Source of the DNA: Amycolatopsis aidingensis
GTDB lineage: Bacteria; Actinomycetota; Actinomycetes; Mycobacteriales; Pseudonocardiaceae
DNA length: 64,000 nucleotides
Direction of reading: 5' to 3'
Assembly (NCBI RefSeq): GCF_018885265.1
Contig: NZ_CP076538.1
Location: forward strand, 5,616,001 to 5,680,000
Both the position numbers and the translations under genes were made by a program. Below the pieces are notes generated by a model. It ran no database searches. It saw only the letters and a list, made by a program, of their open reading frames with translations, and was not told the origin of the DNA. Below are positions 21,977 to 31,122 of this stretch, piece by piece. The stretch's first letter is position 1. Each line of letters starts with the position of its first letter.

Positions 21977-23482
21977 GTGACCGTGCCGAAGCTTGCCCTG
22001 TCCCAGCACACCGAGGATGCCCTGGCCAAGTCCAAGGCCGAGGTCGTCGTGGTCGGCACGGTGCAGGGCGCGGAAGGGGTGGAGCTGGCGCGCGGCGCCG
22101 AGGTGGTGGACGCGGCCATCGGCGGCAGGCTGCTGGAGGCGCTGCGCGCGCTCGGCGCGACGGGCAAGGCCGAGGAGGTCGTGAAGCTGCCCACGATGGG
22201 GGCGCTGCCCGCGGCCGTGGTGCTCGCCGCGGGCCTCGGCAAGCCGGATGCCGAGGGCGAGCACACCCCGGAACAGGTGCGGCGGGCCTCGGGTGCCGCC
22301 GCCCGCGCACTGGCAGGCACCGCGCGGGCGTTGACCACCCTGTCCGCGCTGGACCTGCAGGCCGCGGCGGAGGGCACCGCGCTGGGCGCCTACGCCTTCA
22401 CCCAGTACAAGTCCGAGCAGGGCGAGGCCCCGGTGTCCGCCGTGGACGTGCTGGCACCGGCCGAGGGCACCACCCGCGCGCACCGCGCCACACTGAAGGC
22501 CGCGACCACCATCGCCGAGTCGGTGATCGTGGCCAGGGACCTGATCAACACCCCGCCGAACGACCTCTACCCCGCCTCCTTCGCCGACCGGGCACGGAAG
22601 CTGGCCGACTCGGCCGGGCTCGAGTTCGAGGTGCTCGACGAGAAGGCGCTCAAGCGCAAGGGGTTCGGCGGCATCCTGGGCGTGGGCGCCGGGTCCTCCC
22701 GCCCGCCACGGCTGCTCAAGCTGACCCATCGCCCGGCAAAGGCACGGGCGAAGGTCGCGCTGGTCGGCAAGGGCATCACCTTCGACACCGGCGGCATCTC
22801 GATCAAGCCCGCGGCCAATATGGACCACATGACCTCGGACATGTCCGGGGCCGCGGCGGTGCTGGCCGCGGTGGTGCTGGCGGCGAAGCTGAAGTACCCG
22901 GTCGAGGTCGTCGCGCACATCCCGCTGGCGGAGAACATGCCATCCGGCACCGCCTACCGGCCGGGTGACGTGCTGACCATGTACGGCGGCAAGACCGTCG
23001 AGGTGCTCAACACCGATGCCGAGGGCAGGCTGGTGCTGGCCGACGCCATGGTGCGGGCCGCTGAGGACGAGCCGGACTACCTGATCGAGACCTCCACGCT
23101 GACCGGCGCCCAGCTGGTCGCGCTGGGCAACCGCACGGCCGGGATCATGGGCTCGGAGGAGTTCCGCGACCGGGTGGCCGGGATCGCCGCAGCCACCGGG
23201 GAGGGCGGCTGGGCCATGCCGCTGCCCGAGGAGCTGCGCGCCGAGCTCGACTCCCGGCTTGCCGATCTCGCCAACACCACCGGGCAGCGTTGGGGCGGCA
23301 TGCTCGCGGCCGGGGTGTTCCTGCGCGAGTTCGTCGCGGCCGGGCTGCCCTGGGTGCACATCGACATCGCGGGTCCCTCGTTCAACACCTCGGCCCCGTG
23401 GGGCTACACCGGCAAGGGCGGCACCGGCGTCCCGGTGCGCACCATCGCCGCGGTGCTGGCCGATATCGCCGATCACGGCTGA
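21977..23482 (+). CDS. pepA: Leucyl aminopeptidase (M17) PepA
   Basis: A 501-residue metallo-aminopeptidase of family M17, cytosolic and normally hexameric, that removes N-terminal residues from peptides. The metal and substrate signatures are clear: [16 protein letters not shown] (K and D ligands, near 265-280), [12 protein letters not shown], and [13 protein letters not shown] near 338-350. The N-terminal macro-like domain spans ~1-165. GTG 21977 has AAGGAG at 5-nt spacing; the frame is open far upstream but that part runs antisense to the DUF402 gene pair. It corresponds to M. tuberculosis pepB/Rv2213. Confidence 0.95.
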   Translation: MTVPKLALSQHTEDALAKSKAEVVVVGTVQGAEGVELARGAEVVDAAIGGRLLEALRALGATGKAEEVVKLPTMGALPAAVVLAAGLGKPDAEGEHTPEQVRRASGAAARALAGTARALTTLSALDLQAAAEGTALGAYAFTQYKSEQGEAPVSAVDVLAPAEGTTRAHRATLKAATTIAESVIVARDLINTPPNDLYPASFADRARKLADSAGLEFEVLDEKALKRKGFGGILGVGAGSSRPPRLLKLTHRPAKARAKVALVGKGITFDTGGISIKPAANMDHMTSDMSGAAAVLAAVVLAAKLKYPVEVVAHIPLAENMPSGTAYRPGDVLTMYGGKTVEVLNTDAEGRLVLADAMVRAAEDEPDYLIETSTLTGAQLVALGNRTAGIMGSEEFRDRVAGIAAATGEGGWAMPLPEELRAELDSRLADLANTTGQRWGGMLAAGVFLREFVAAGLPWVHIDIAGPSFNTSAPWGYTGKGGTGVPVRTIAAVLADIADHG

Positions 23483-23497
23483 GCCAGGCCGGCAGCC

Positions 23498-24574
23498 ATG
23501 ACCTGGGCGGCGGGTGACTACCTCGAGGCGGCCGTGCGCGACCTGCTCACGGCCGCCGACGCCAGGGTCGACGCCACGGTGGGGCACGCGGCGCTGCTGC
23601 TGGCCTGCCTCGGCTCGCCGGAGGCCGCCGACCGGCTGGCCCGCCGCTGGCAGGAGGCGACCGAGCGCCCGGCCACCGCGCTGGCCGAGGGGCCGGTGGC
23701 GGCGCGGGCCTGGGCGATGCTGTTCGCCGCCCGCGGCGGCAGGCCGGACTGGGCGGGTGCGCTGCCACCGCTGGACCTGGACGCCGAGGAGGTGGCGCAC
23801 CGCGCGCACCTCACCCGGCGGGAGTCACCGATCCCGCCCGGCCTGCTCGGTGACGGCGCCCCGGGCCGGATCCTTTCCGGGCTGGCCGCCCAGCTGGAGC
23901 AGGGTGGCCAGGCGGACCCCCTGCGGGTGCTCGCGGCCGAGGCACAGGACCGGGCCAGGGCGGCCGAGCAGGGTGTCACCGAGTCACTGGCGCACTGGGC
24001 CGACCGGGCCGCCCTGCTGCCCCGGCCACCGGTGGAGCTGCTGGCAGGCTGCCGCCACCTCGCGCCGCTGCTGCTGGGCGGCGCGCTGCGCACGGCGTTC
24101 GGCCTGGCGCCAGGCTGGGCAGGGGACTGCGCGGATCAGCTGACCGCCGCGCTGGGCACCCGCTACCGGAGCGCCGCAGGTCCGCGGGACTGGTCCGGCC
24201 TGGTCGAGCGGATCATGGAGCTGCGGGCGATGGGGCCGCCACCCGCTCCGGCCACCGCCGAGCAGGTTGCCGGGGCGGAACGCCTGCTCGGGGTCGAGTT
24301 GCCAGCAGACTACCGGCAGTTCCTGCGCACCAGTAACGGCCTGCCAGCGCACGAGGTGTTCCCCCGGCTGCTGGGGGTCGCGGAGCTCAGCCGCCGCGGA
24401 TCGGGCCACGTGCTGGTGAGCGAGCCGGGTGCCTACGGGGTGGTGCTGCTGGCCAGGGGCGAGTCCGGGTGGCGGGCCGTGGAGTGGGACCGGGAACTCG
24501 GCGCCACCGTGCACCCCAGCTTCCGCGCCCTGCTGACCGAGCACCTGCGGCTGCTCACCGAAACCGGCGAGTAA
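23498..24574 (+). CDS. Protein with C-terminal SMI1/KNR4 (SUKH) domain
   Basis: A 358-residue protein starting 15 nt after the pepA stop, so probably in its operon. Residues ~1-240 are Ala/Leu-rich and helical with no family I recognise. Residues ~245-355 match the SMI1/KNR4 (SUKH) fold: ATAEQVAGAERLLGVELP, then ADYRQFLRTSNGL, and VEWDRELGATVHPSFRALL. SUKH proteins often serve as immunity proteins against bacterial toxins, but chromosomal housekeeping versions also exist. No toxin is encoded nearby. The 81-bp palindromic element copy 2 follows 15 bp after the stop. Confidence 0.75.
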   Translation: MTWAAGDYLEAAVRDLLTAADARVDATVGHAALLLACLGSPEAADRLARRWQEATERPATALAEGPVAARAWAMLFAARGGRPDWAGALPPLDLDAEEVAHRAHLTRRESPIPPGLLGDGAPGRILSGLAAQLEQGGQADPLRVLAAEAQDRARAAEQGVTESLAHWADRAALLPRPPVELLAGCRHLAPLLLGGALRTAFGLAPGWAGDCADQLTAALGTRYRSAAGPRDWSGLVERIMELRAMGPPPAPATAEQVAGAERLLGVELPADYRQFLRTSNGLPAHEVFPRLLGVAELSRRGSGHVLVSEPGAYGVVLLARGESGWRAVEWDRELGATVHPSFRALLTEHLRLLTETGE

Positions 24575-24589
24575 CCCACCTCTGGAGTG

Positions 24590-24669
24590 CCCTGAACGTG
24601 GCGATCAGGACGTCAGACGCCGCGAACGGAACGTTCGGGACGTTCAACGTCTCGAAAGCCACGTTCACC
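24590..24669. repeat. Palindromic intergenic element, copy 2
   Basis: This aligns without gaps to the element at 7391-7471. The arms TGAACGTGGC (24593-24602) and GCCACGTTCA (24658-24667) are perfect, and the inner hairpin GACGTT/AACGTC (GGGACGTTCAACGTC) is kept. The first inner stem has diverged (GACGTCAGACGCC). It again lies between convergent genes, here the SUKH gene and a small minus-strand gene. Confidence 0.8.
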
Positions 24670-24681
24670 GCATTTCGGGGG

Positions 24682-25044
24682 TCAGGGGGTGTCCTCGGAC
24701 TGGCGACGACGGCGCTGCAGGATCCGCTGGCGTTCGGTGTAGTCGCGCATCCGCTGCGGGTAACCGACCTTGGCGACCTCGTAGACCGGCATCGAGCGCT
24801 TCTTCCCGAACTGCTGGGCCACCTCCAGGCTGTCGATCCGCCTGCGGGTCCACTCCCCGTCGTGCGCGATCAACACCACGGTCGTCTCGGTCACGTTCGT
24901 GCGCGGCTCCACATAGGCCTCGACACCCCGCCTGCTCGCCGCCCACTCGTCAAGGTGCTGAGTGTCGATCGAGCTGGCTTTGCGCAGCGTACCGGGCTTC
25001 TGGCCGCCCTTTCGCTTTCGCCGCAACGAGTCGAAAAGGCCCAC
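24682..25044 (-). CDS. Small basic actinobacterial protein, hypothetical
   Basis: A 120-residue basic protein: GLFDSLRRKRKGG at the start, a central strand-rich part (RTNVTETTVVLIAHDGEWTRRRI), then PVYEVAKVGYPQRMRDYTERQR and an Arg-rich end. There is no membrane helix. Homologues are common beside lpd and sucB in actinobacteria, but I cannot assign a function. GTG 25044 (giving MGLFDSL) is preferred; GTG 25053 is an alternative. It is divergent from lpd. Confidence 0.7.
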   Translation of the reverse strand: MGLFDSLRRKRKGGQKPGTLRKASSIDTQHLDEWAASRRGVEAYVEPRTNVTETTVVLIAHDGEWTRRRIDSLEVAQQFGKKRSMPVYEVAKVGYPQRMRDYTERQRILQRRRRQSEDTP

Positions 25045-25158
25045 TTCGACCACCTCACCTCTCGCCTACCTGTCACGTCGTCGCCCGCCCCATTATCCCG
25101 GGCGCCACCCCGCGGACCCGGCTCGGTCGCAAGCCTGCCGTACATGATGACAAGATGA

Positions 25159-25194
25159 GGTGGGTCGAACGGCCGTTCAGCGCGGCAACCCACC
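25159..25194 (+). promoter_or_regulatory. Hairpin/palindrome in the lpd leader
   Basis: GGTGGGT (25159-25165) pairs with ACCCACC (25188-25194) around the perfect 12-bp palindrome GAACGGCCGTTC (25167-25178). It lies 37-72 bp before the lpd start codon, in the divergent promoter region. It could be an operator or a structured 5' leader. Confidence 0.45.
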
Positions 25195-25230
25195 CCATGA
25201 GCACCACAATGCCTGCCTAGGAGTACTGAA

Positions 25231-26604
25231 GTGACCGACACCTCCGCCGACCTTGTGATCCTTGGTGGCGGCTCGGGCGGCTATGCCGCAGCGTTCCGCG
25301 CGGCCGAGCTCGGCCTTTCCGTCACCCTGATCGAGAAGGACAAGCTGGGAGGGACCTGCCTGCACCGTGGGTGTATCCCGACCAAGGCTCTGCTGCATGC
25401 GGCGGAGGTCGCCGACTCGGCTCGGGACAGCGAGCAGTTCGGGGTCAAGACCACCTTCGAGGGTGTGGACATCGGCGGGGTGAACAAGTACAAGGACTCC
25501 ATCGTGTCCCGCCTCTACAAGGGACTACAGGGCCTGGTCAAGGCGCACAAGGTCAACCTGGTCGAGGGAACAGGGACCTTCGTCGGCGGCACCACGGTCG
25601 AGGTGGACGGCACCCGCTACACCGGCAAGAACCTGCTGCTGGCCACCGGCTCGTACTCCAAGACGCTGCCCGGCCTCGACCTCGGCGGCCGGGTCATCGC
25701 CAGCGACGAGGCGCTGAACCTGGACTTCGTCCCGGAGAAGGTCGTCGTGCTCGGCGGCGGGGTGATCGGCGTCGAGTTCGCCAGCGTCTGGGCCTCCTTC
25801 GGGGCCGAGGTGACCATCGTGGAGGCACTGCCCCGGCTGGTGCCGAACGAGGACGAGTTCGCCTCCAAGCAGCTCGAGCGCGCCTTCCGCCGCCGCAAGA
25901 TCGGTTTCAAGACCGGGGTGAAGTTCACCGGAGCCAAGCAGACCGACAGCGGCGTGAGCGTGTCGCTGGAGTCCGGCGAGACCCTGGAGGCCGACCTGAT
26001 GCTGGTCGCCGTCGGCCGCGGCCCGAACTCCGCTGGCCACGGCTACGAGGAGGCCGGGATCACCATGGAGCGCGGGTTCGTGCGCACCGACGAGCGGCTG
26101 CGCACCAGCCTGCCGAACGTCTACGCGGTCGGCGACATCGTGCCCGGCCTGCAGCTGGCGCACCGCGGGTTCCAGCAGGGCATCTTCGTGGCCGAGGAGA
26201 TCGCCGGGCTGCAGCCGCGCGCGGTGGACGAGGCAGGCATCCCGCGGGTCACCTACTCGCACCCTGAGGTCGCCTCGGTCGGCCTCACCGAGGCGCAGGC
26301 CAGGGAGCAGTACGGAGCCGAGGTGACCACGTTCACCTACGACCTCGGCGGCAACGGCAAGAGCCAGATCCTGAAGACCTCCGGCGCGGTCAAACTGATC
26401 AAGGCGCCGGACGGGCCGGTGGTCGGCCTGCACCTCGTCGGCGACCGGGTCGGCGAGCTGATCAGCGAGGCCCAGCTGATCTACAACTGGGAGGCGTTCC
26501 CCGAGGATGTCGCTCCGCTCATCCACGCCCACCCCACCCAGTCCGAGGCCCTCGGCGAAGCGCACCTTGCCCTGGCAGGAAAGCCTCTGCACGTGCACAG
26601 CTGA
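25231..26604 (+). CDS. lpd: Dihydrolipoyl dehydrogenase (E3)
   Basis: The FAD-dependent E3 component that reoxidises dihydrolipoyl groups of 2-oxoacid dehydrogenase complexes with NAD. 457 residues. The FAD motif GGGSGG is at residues 11-16, the redox disulfide is GGTCLHRGCIPTKAL (Cys near 46 and 51), and the NAD motif VVLGGGVIGVEFASVW lies near 172. A second FAD motif, NVYAVGDI, is near 297. The C-terminal active-site pair is HAHPTQSE. GTG 25231 has TAGGAG at good spacing. It precedes sucB by 58 nt, and with lipB and lipA downstream this forms a lipoate-enzyme cluster. Confidence 0.97.
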   Translation: MTDTSADLVILGGGSGGYAAAFRAAELGLSVTLIEKDKLGGTCLHRGCIPTKALLHAAEVADSARDSEQFGVKTTFEGVDIGGVNKYKDSIVSRLYKGLQGLVKAHKVNLVEGTGTFVGGTTVEVDGTRYTGKNLLLATGSYSKTLPGLDLGGRVIASDEALNLDFVPEKVVVLGGGVIGVEFASVWASFGAEVTIVEALPRLVPNEDEFASKQLERAFRRRKIGFKTGVKFTGAKQTDSGVSVSLESGETLEADLMLVAVGRGPNSAGHGYEEAGITMERGFVRTDERLRTSLPNVYAVGDIVPGLQLAHRGFQQGIFVAEEIAGLQPRAVDEAGIPRVTYSHPEVASVGLTEAQAREQYGAEVTTFTYDLGGNGKSQILKTSGAVKLIKAPDGPVVGLHLVGDRVGELISEAQLIYNWEAFPEDVAPLIHAHPTQSEALGEAHLALAGKPLHVHS

Positions 26605-26662
26605 CGCCGCGAACCAACCGAGTCTTTCCAGGAACTTTTCATAGCAAGGGAGTCAGCGAACG

Positions 26663-28483
26663 ATGGCGTACTCCGTCACACTGCCGGAGCTCGGCGAGAG
26701 CGTCACGGAGGGCACCGTCACCCGGTGGTTGAAGCAGGAGGGTGACAGTGTCGAGGTGGACGAGCCGCTGCTGGAGATCTCGACCGACAAGGTGGACACC
26801 GAGGTCCCGTCCCCGGTGGCGGGCACCGTCCAGCGGATCGTCGCCCGCGAGGACGACACGGTCGAGGTCGGCGGCGAGCTCGCCGTGATCGACGACGGTT
26901 CCGGTGGCGGTGGCGGGCAGCCGGCCGCGCAGGAGCAGCCCGCGGCCCAGCAGCAACAGCAGCAGGCCCCGGCTCAGCAGCAGGCACCGCAGCCCCAGCA
27001 GCCTGCCCAGCAGCCCGAGCCGGAGCCCGCCCAGCAGCAGGCCCCGGCGCAGCCGAGCGGCGGCACATCCGGGGGTACCCCGGTGACCCTGCCGGAGCTC
27101 GGCGAGAGCGTCACCGAGGGCACCGTCACCCGCTGGCTCAAGCAGGTCGGCGACAGCGTGGAGGTGGACGAACCGCTGCTGGAGATCTCCACGGACAAGG
27201 TGGACACCGAGGTCCCGTCCCCGGTGGCAGGCACCGTGCTGGAGCTGACCGCGAGCGAGGACCAGACGGTCGAGGTCGGCGGGCAGCTGGCGGTGATCGG
27301 TGCGGCGGGTGCGCAGCCCGCGGCCGCGGCCCCGCAGTCCCAGCCGCAGCAGGCCCCGGCACCCCAGCAACAGCAGCCCCAGCAGGCTCAGCCGCAACAG
27401 CCCCAGCAGCCCCAGCCCCAGCCGCAGCAGCCCGCGCCGCAGCAGCAGGCCCCGGCCCAACCGCAACAGCAGCCGGCCGCCGAGGCGCCGCAGCCCTCCG
27501 GCGACGGTGGTGGCACCCCGTACGTGACCCCACTGGTGCGCAAGCTGGCCTCGGAGCACGGCATCGACCTGAACAGCCTGAACGGCAGCGGGGTCGGCGG
27601 CCGGATCCGCAAGCAGGACGTGCTGGCCGCGGTGGAGACCAAGCAGAAGCAGCAAGCCCCGGCCCAGCCGCAACAGCAGCCCCAGCAGCCGAGCGCCCCG
27701 GCGCCTTCCGCGCCGGCCGCCCCCGCCGCGCCCACCGGACCCTCTCCCGAGCTGGACGCGCTGCGGGGCACCGTGCAGAAGGCGAGCCGGATCCGGCAGA
27801 TCACCGCGGAGAAGACCAAGGAGTCGCTGCAGATCTCCGCGCAGCTCACCCAGGTGCACGAGGTGGACGTCACCAAGATCGCCCGGCTGCGGCAGCAGGC
27901 GAAGAACGCCTTCCGCGAGCGCGAGGGGGTCAACCTGACCTTCCTGCCGTTCTTCGCCAAGGCCACGGTCGAGGCGCTCAAGCAGCACCCGAACGTGAAC
28001 GCCTCGTACAACGAGGAGACCAGGGAGATCACCTACCACGGCGCGGTACACCTCGGCGTCGCGGTGGACACCGAGAAGGGGCTGCTCTCGGTCGTGATCC
28101 ACAACGCGGGTGAGCTCAGCCTCGCCGGCCTGGCCCACCGGATCACCGACCTGGCCGCGCGGGCAAGGACCAGCCAGATCAAGCCGGACGAGCTCACCGG
28201 CGGCACCTTCACCATCACCAACATCGGCAGCAACGGCGCGCTGTTCGACACGCCGATCATCGTGCAGCCGCAGTCCGGGATGCTCGGCACCGGCGCCGTG
28301 GTGAAGCGCCCGGTGGTGGTGGCCGATGCCGAGGGCAGCGACACCATCGCGGTGCGCTCCATGGCGTACCTGCCGCTCACCTACGACCACCGCCTGATCG
28401 ACGGCGCCGACGCGGGCCGGTTCCTGACCACGATCAAGCAGCGGCTGGAGGAGGGCAACTTCGAGGAGGAACTGGGGCTCTGA
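26663..28483 (+). CDS. sucB: Dihydrolipoamide acyl/succinyltransferase (E2), two lipoyl domains
   Basis: The core E2 of a 2-oxoacid dehydrogenase complex. Two nearly identical lipoyl domains carry the lipoylated lysines K43 and K179, each in [19 protein letters not shown]. Long Gln/Pro/Ala-rich linkers join them to the peripheral subunit-binding domain ([15 protein letters not shown], near 292-330). The catalytic domain fills ~375-606 with the active-site motif [14 protein letters not shown] (H576, D580). In actinobacteria one such E2 (DlaT/SucB) can serve the pyruvate complex. The start ATG has AAGGGAG upstream. It corresponds to Rv2215; a strong terminator follows. Confidence 0.95.
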   Translation: MAYSVTLPELGESVTEGTVTRWLKQEGDSVEVDEPLLEISTDKVDTEVPSPVAGTVQRIVAREDDTVEVGGELAVIDDGSGGGGGQPAAQEQPAAQQQQQQAPAQQQAPQPQQPAQQPEPEPAQQQAPAQPSGGTSGGTPVTLPELGESVTEGTVTRWLKQVGDSVEVDEPLLEISTDKVDTEVPSPVAGTVLELTASEDQTVEVGGQLAVIGAAGAQPAAAAPQSQPQQAPAPQQQQPQQAQPQQPQQPQPQPQQPAPQQQAPAQPQQQPAAEAPQPSGDGGGTPYVTPLVRKLASEHGIDLNSLNGSGVGGRIRKQDVLAAVETKQKQQAPAQPQQQPQQPSAPAPSAPAAPAAPTGPSPELDALRGTVQKASRIRQITAEKTKESLQISAQLTQVHEVDVTKIARLRQQAKNAFREREGVNLTFLPFFAKATVEALKQHPNVNASYNEETREITYHGAVHLGVAVDTEKGLLSVVIHNAGELSLAGLAHRITDLAARARTSQIKPDELTGGTFTITNIGSNGALFDTPIIVQPQSGMLGTGAVVKRPVVVADAEGSDTIAVRSMAYLPLTYDHRLIDGADAGRFLTTIKQRLEEGNFEEELGL

Positions 28484-28495
28484 CCCACAGGCAAG

Positions 28496-28537
28496 AAAGG
28501 GGTCGTGTCCGTCGGCTGACGGGCACGACCCCTTTTT
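28496..28537 (+). terminator. Strong rho-independent terminator after sucB
   Basis: GGGGTCGTG (28499-28507) pairs with CACGACCCC (28524-28532), with an extended inner stem CCGTC/GACGG and loop GGCT, then TTTTT. It closes the lpd-sucB unit. Confidence 0.92.
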
Positions 28538-28565
28538 GCCGAACGGATCACCTGTACTCTAGTAT
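28536..28565 (+). promoter_or_regulatory. Promoter of the beta-lactamase-like gene
   Basis: TTGCCG (28536-28541) and TAGTAT (28560-28565) are spaced by 18 bp, directly after the sucB terminator. The palindrome TTCCGGAA (28565-28572) overlaps the likely transcription start and might be an operator. CTGGAGGG then provides the ribosome-binding site before ATG 28598. Confidence 0.6.
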
Positions 28566-28597
28566 TCCGGAATTACGGACTACTGGAGGGATCCGCC

Positions 28598-29713
28598 ATG
28601 CTCACTCGCCGCCGCCTGCTGACCACCACCGCCTTCGCCGGTTCCGCCGCCCTGCTGCTGCCCGCCGGGGTCGGCGCGGCGGCGCCCGCAGCCCCGGGCA
28701 CCGGGACCCCGCAGGGTTGGCTGGACTGGCTCGCCGCGCATCGCGACTCGGTCGGCCTGATGCTGGACGACGGCACGGGCGGCCGGGTGCGGCACCGGCC
28801 GCATGCCGAGCAGCTGCTGGCCTCCACGATCAAGGTGGTGCACCTGGCCGCCTACGCCACGGCGGTCGGCCACGGCCTGCTGGACCCGCGGGAACGGATC
28901 CGGATCGGCGACTGGGAGCTGCACCACCCCTACGTCGGCGACGGCGGCGCGCACCTGCAGGTGCTGCGGTCGCTCGGGATCGAGACCAACGAGCTGGGGC
29001 ATGCCGCCGACCCGGACCAGCGGATCGAACTGGACACCCTGGTCGCGGCGATGATCGACTTCAGCGACAACGCCGCCGCCGACTACCTGCGGGTGCGGCT
29101 GGGCGACCGGGCGCTGCGCGCCGCCGCGCGGGCGGGCGGCTGGTACCGGCCCGACCTGCGGTCCCTCCAGGGCGAGGTGCTGCTGCTGATCCTCCCCGAG
29201 TACGCGCCGCCCGCGGGTGCCCCGGCGTTGCTGCGCCGGATGGCCGGGGACCGGCTCGCCCACTGGTTCCGGGTGGACCCCGGCTTCCGCGAGCGAGTGC
29301 TGCGGGCTATCCCGGACATGCCGCGCACGCCAGCGGAGCAGTGGCCATCGACCCGGCTGCACGCGCACGGCAGCGCCGCGGAGCTGTTCCGGATGCACCA
29401 CGCGCTGGCCGCGGGCCGGTTCCACCCGGAGTCGGCCCTGCCGATCGTGCGGCGCCACCTGGAACGCGCGCTGGCCGGTTCGGTGCCCTCCGGTGGGCTG
29501 GGTATCGGGTTCAAGGGCGGCAGCCTGCCGCGCGCGCTGACCATGGGTATGTCGCTGCGCTGGGCGGACGGCCGGACCGGGGCGCTGGCGCTGCTGCTCA
29601 CCGATGTCGCGCAGGAGCACTTCGCCGACTCGCCCGCCTTCCTGCGGCTGGGCGTCTCGGTGCTGGCGCAGCCACGGTGGCGGGACAGGCTGGTGCGAGC
29701 GCTGGGTGACTGA
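28598..29713 (+). CDS. Tat-exported serine beta-lactamase-like hydrolase
   Basis: A 371-residue protein with the class A beta-lactamase fold. The N-terminal twin-arginine signal TRRRLLTTTAFAG and hydrophobic stretch to ~28 indicate Tat export. The three active-site motifs are visible: SxxK as S76-T-I-K79, SDN at 156-158, and KTG-like KGGS at 306-309. No class A omega-loop ExxLN was recognised, so it may be a beta-lactamase-related esterase or amidase rather than a drug-resistance enzyme. It has its own promoter after the sucB terminator. It is 16 bp before the ArsR-like gene, which could share the transcript. Confidence 0.85.
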   Translation: MLTRRRLLTTTAFAGSAALLLPAGVGAAAPAAPGTGTPQGWLDWLAAHRDSVGLMLDDGTGGRVRHRPHAEQLLASTIKVVHLAAYATAVGHGLLDPRERIRIGDWELHHPYVGDGGAHLQVLRSLGIETNELGHAADPDQRIELDTLVAAMIDFSDNAAADYLRVRLGDRALRAAARAGGWYRPDLRSLQGEVLLLILPEYAPPAGAPALLRRMAGDRLAHWFRVDPGFRERVLRAIPDMPRTPAEQWPSTRLHAHGSAAELFRMHHALAAGRFHPESALPIVRRHLERALAGSVPSGGLGIGFKGGSLPRALTMGMSLRWADGRTGALALLLTDVAQEHFADSPAFLRLGVSVLAQPRWRDRLVRALGD

Positions 29714-29714
29714 C

Positions 29715-29735
29715 CTGCATGCTGGGGGTATGCAG
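29715..29735. promoter_or_regulatory. Inverted repeat over the ArsR-like start codon
   Basis: CTGCAT and ATGCAG form a perfect 6-bp inverted repeat with a 9-nt spacer. The right arm contains the ATG of the ArsR-like gene. It is a candidate autoregulatory operator or a translation-control hairpin. Confidence 0.4.
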
Positions 29736-30194
29736 GAGGTACTCGCGCGGCTGGCCGAGCTGGAACGGCGGGTCGACGCACTCGAAGGCCGGCCGGCCGC
29801 GGCGGAGCCGCAAGGCGAGGGCGGTGGGGTGCTCAGCTACCAGGGCCGGACCGAGGAGCCGCGGGAGCTGCAGTGGCAGATCACCGTGGCCACCGAACCC
29901 GTGCTCGAGCTGGCGGACGAGCCGAGGGTGGAGGTACTGGCCGCGCTCGCGCACACCGCGCGGGTCGCCATCGTGCGCCAGCTCGCGCGGCACGGCACCC
30001 AGCCGGGCAGTGCCCTGCAGGAGGCTGCCGGGCTCGGCTCGGCAGGGCAGTTCTACCACCACCTCAAGGCGCTGACCGGCGCCGGCATCGTGGAGGCCGA
30101 CAAACGCGGCAGCTACCGGCTGAAGCCCGCCGCGACCATTCCGGTCCTGGTGCTGCTCACCGCATCGGCCGATATCGCAGGGCAGCTGCGCTGA
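29730..30194 (+). CDS. ArsR-like winged-helix transcriptional regulator
   Basis: A 154-residue regulator. The N-terminus (residues 1-20) is a short coiled coil (LARLAELERRVDALEG). The winged helix is in ~65-140: PRVEVLAALAHTARVAIVRQL, GSALQEAAGLGSAGQFYHHLKALTGAGIVE and RGSYRLKP. No metal-binding Cys cluster is present, so it is probably not a metal sensor. ATG 29730 is set by the conserved MQEVLARLAELERRV start. It follows the beta-lactamase-like gene by 16 bp, so it may regulate it or be regulated with it. Confidence 0.82.
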   Translation: MQEVLARLAELERRVDALEGRPAAAEPQGEGGGVLSYQGRTEEPRELQWQITVATEPVLELADEPRVEVLAALAHTARVAIVRQLARHGTQPGSALQEAAGLGSAGQFYHHLKALTGAGIVEADKRGSYRLKPAATIPVLVLLTASADIAGQLR

Positions 30195-30237
30195 CCCCGG
30201 GAGTGCGGAGTCCGGCACGATGCGCCACGATCAGGGG

Positions 30238-31122
30238 ATGCGGGTACTCATCGCGGGCTCCAGCGGCCTGATCGGCAGCACCCTGACCGCCCGGCTGCGC
30301 GAGGCCGGGCACGAGGTACGCAGGCTGGTGCGCCGCGACGCTCAGCGCCAGGACGAGTACCGGTGGGACCCGCCCGCGGGCTCGATCGCCGAGGGTGCCT
30401 TCGCGGGCGTCGACGCGGTGGCCAACTTCTGCGGCGCCCCGCTGCTGCCCGGCAGGTGGAGCGCGGCGCGCAAGCAGGTGCTGACCGACAGCAGGCTGGA
30501 ACCCACCGAGGTGCTCGCCGAGGCGGTCGCCGAGCACGACGTCCCCGTCCTGGTGAACGCCTCCGCCGTGGGCTACTACGGCAATGGCGGGGAGGCCGAG
30601 CTGGACGAGTCCGCCCCGCCGGGTTCGGGGTTCCTTGCCGAGCTGTGTGCGGGATGGGAGGCCGCCGCCTCCCCCGCGGCGAAGGCGGGAGCCAGGGTGG
30701 TGTCCGTGCGGACCGGGCTGGTGCTGTCCGGCAAGGGTGGGCTGCTGACCCCGTTGAAACCGCTGTTCGGGCTCGCGCTCGGCGGCAGGCTGGGCGATGG
30801 CAGGCAGTTCATGCCGTGGATCAGCAGCACCGACGAGGCCGCTGCCGTCCAGTTCGCGCTGGAGCGGGACGCCCTGTCCGGCCCGGTGAACCTGTGCTCG
30901 CCGAACCCGGTACGCAACGCCGAGTTCACCAAGGCGCTCGGCAGGGCGCTGCACCGGCCAGCGCCCTGGTGGGTGCCAGGGGCGGCGCTGAAGGTCGCAC
31001 TCGGCCAGGCCGGGGAGGAGATGGCGTTGTACGGGCAGCGGGCCGTGCCCCGCGCCCTGGAGGCCGCCGGGTTCGAGTTCACGTACACCGACCTCGACGA
31101 AGCACTGGCCGCGGTGCTGTGA
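30238..31122 (+). CDS. TIGR01777 family NAD-dependent epimerase/reductase
   Basis: A 294-residue extended SDR of the TIGR01777 (SulA/YfcH-like) family. The nucleotide-binding motif is GSSGLIGSTL (near residues 7-16). NFCGAPLLPGRWSAARK, the catalytic region VNASAVGYYGNGGE, and the typical C-terminal DUF1731 part (PAPWWVPGAALKVALGQAGEEM) are present. The role of the family is not settled. It corresponds to M. tuberculosis Rv2216, between E2 and lipB. ATG 30238 (MRVLIAG) is preferred over 30220. The stop overlaps the PAP2 gene start in GTGA. Confidence 0.9.
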   Translation: MRVLIAGSSGLIGSTLTARLREAGHEVRRLVRRDAQRQDEYRWDPPAGSIAEGAFAGVDAVANFCGAPLLPGRWSAARKQVLTDSRLEPTEVLAEAVAEHDVPVLVNASAVGYYGNGGEAELDESAPPGSGFLAELCAGWEAAASPAAKAGARVVSVRTGLVLSGKGGLLTPLKPLFGLALGGRLGDGRQFMPWISSTDEAAAVQFALERDALSGPVNLCSPNPVRNAEFTKALGRALHRPAPWWVPGAALKVALGQAGEEMALYGQRAVPRALEAAGFEFTYTDLDEALAAVL

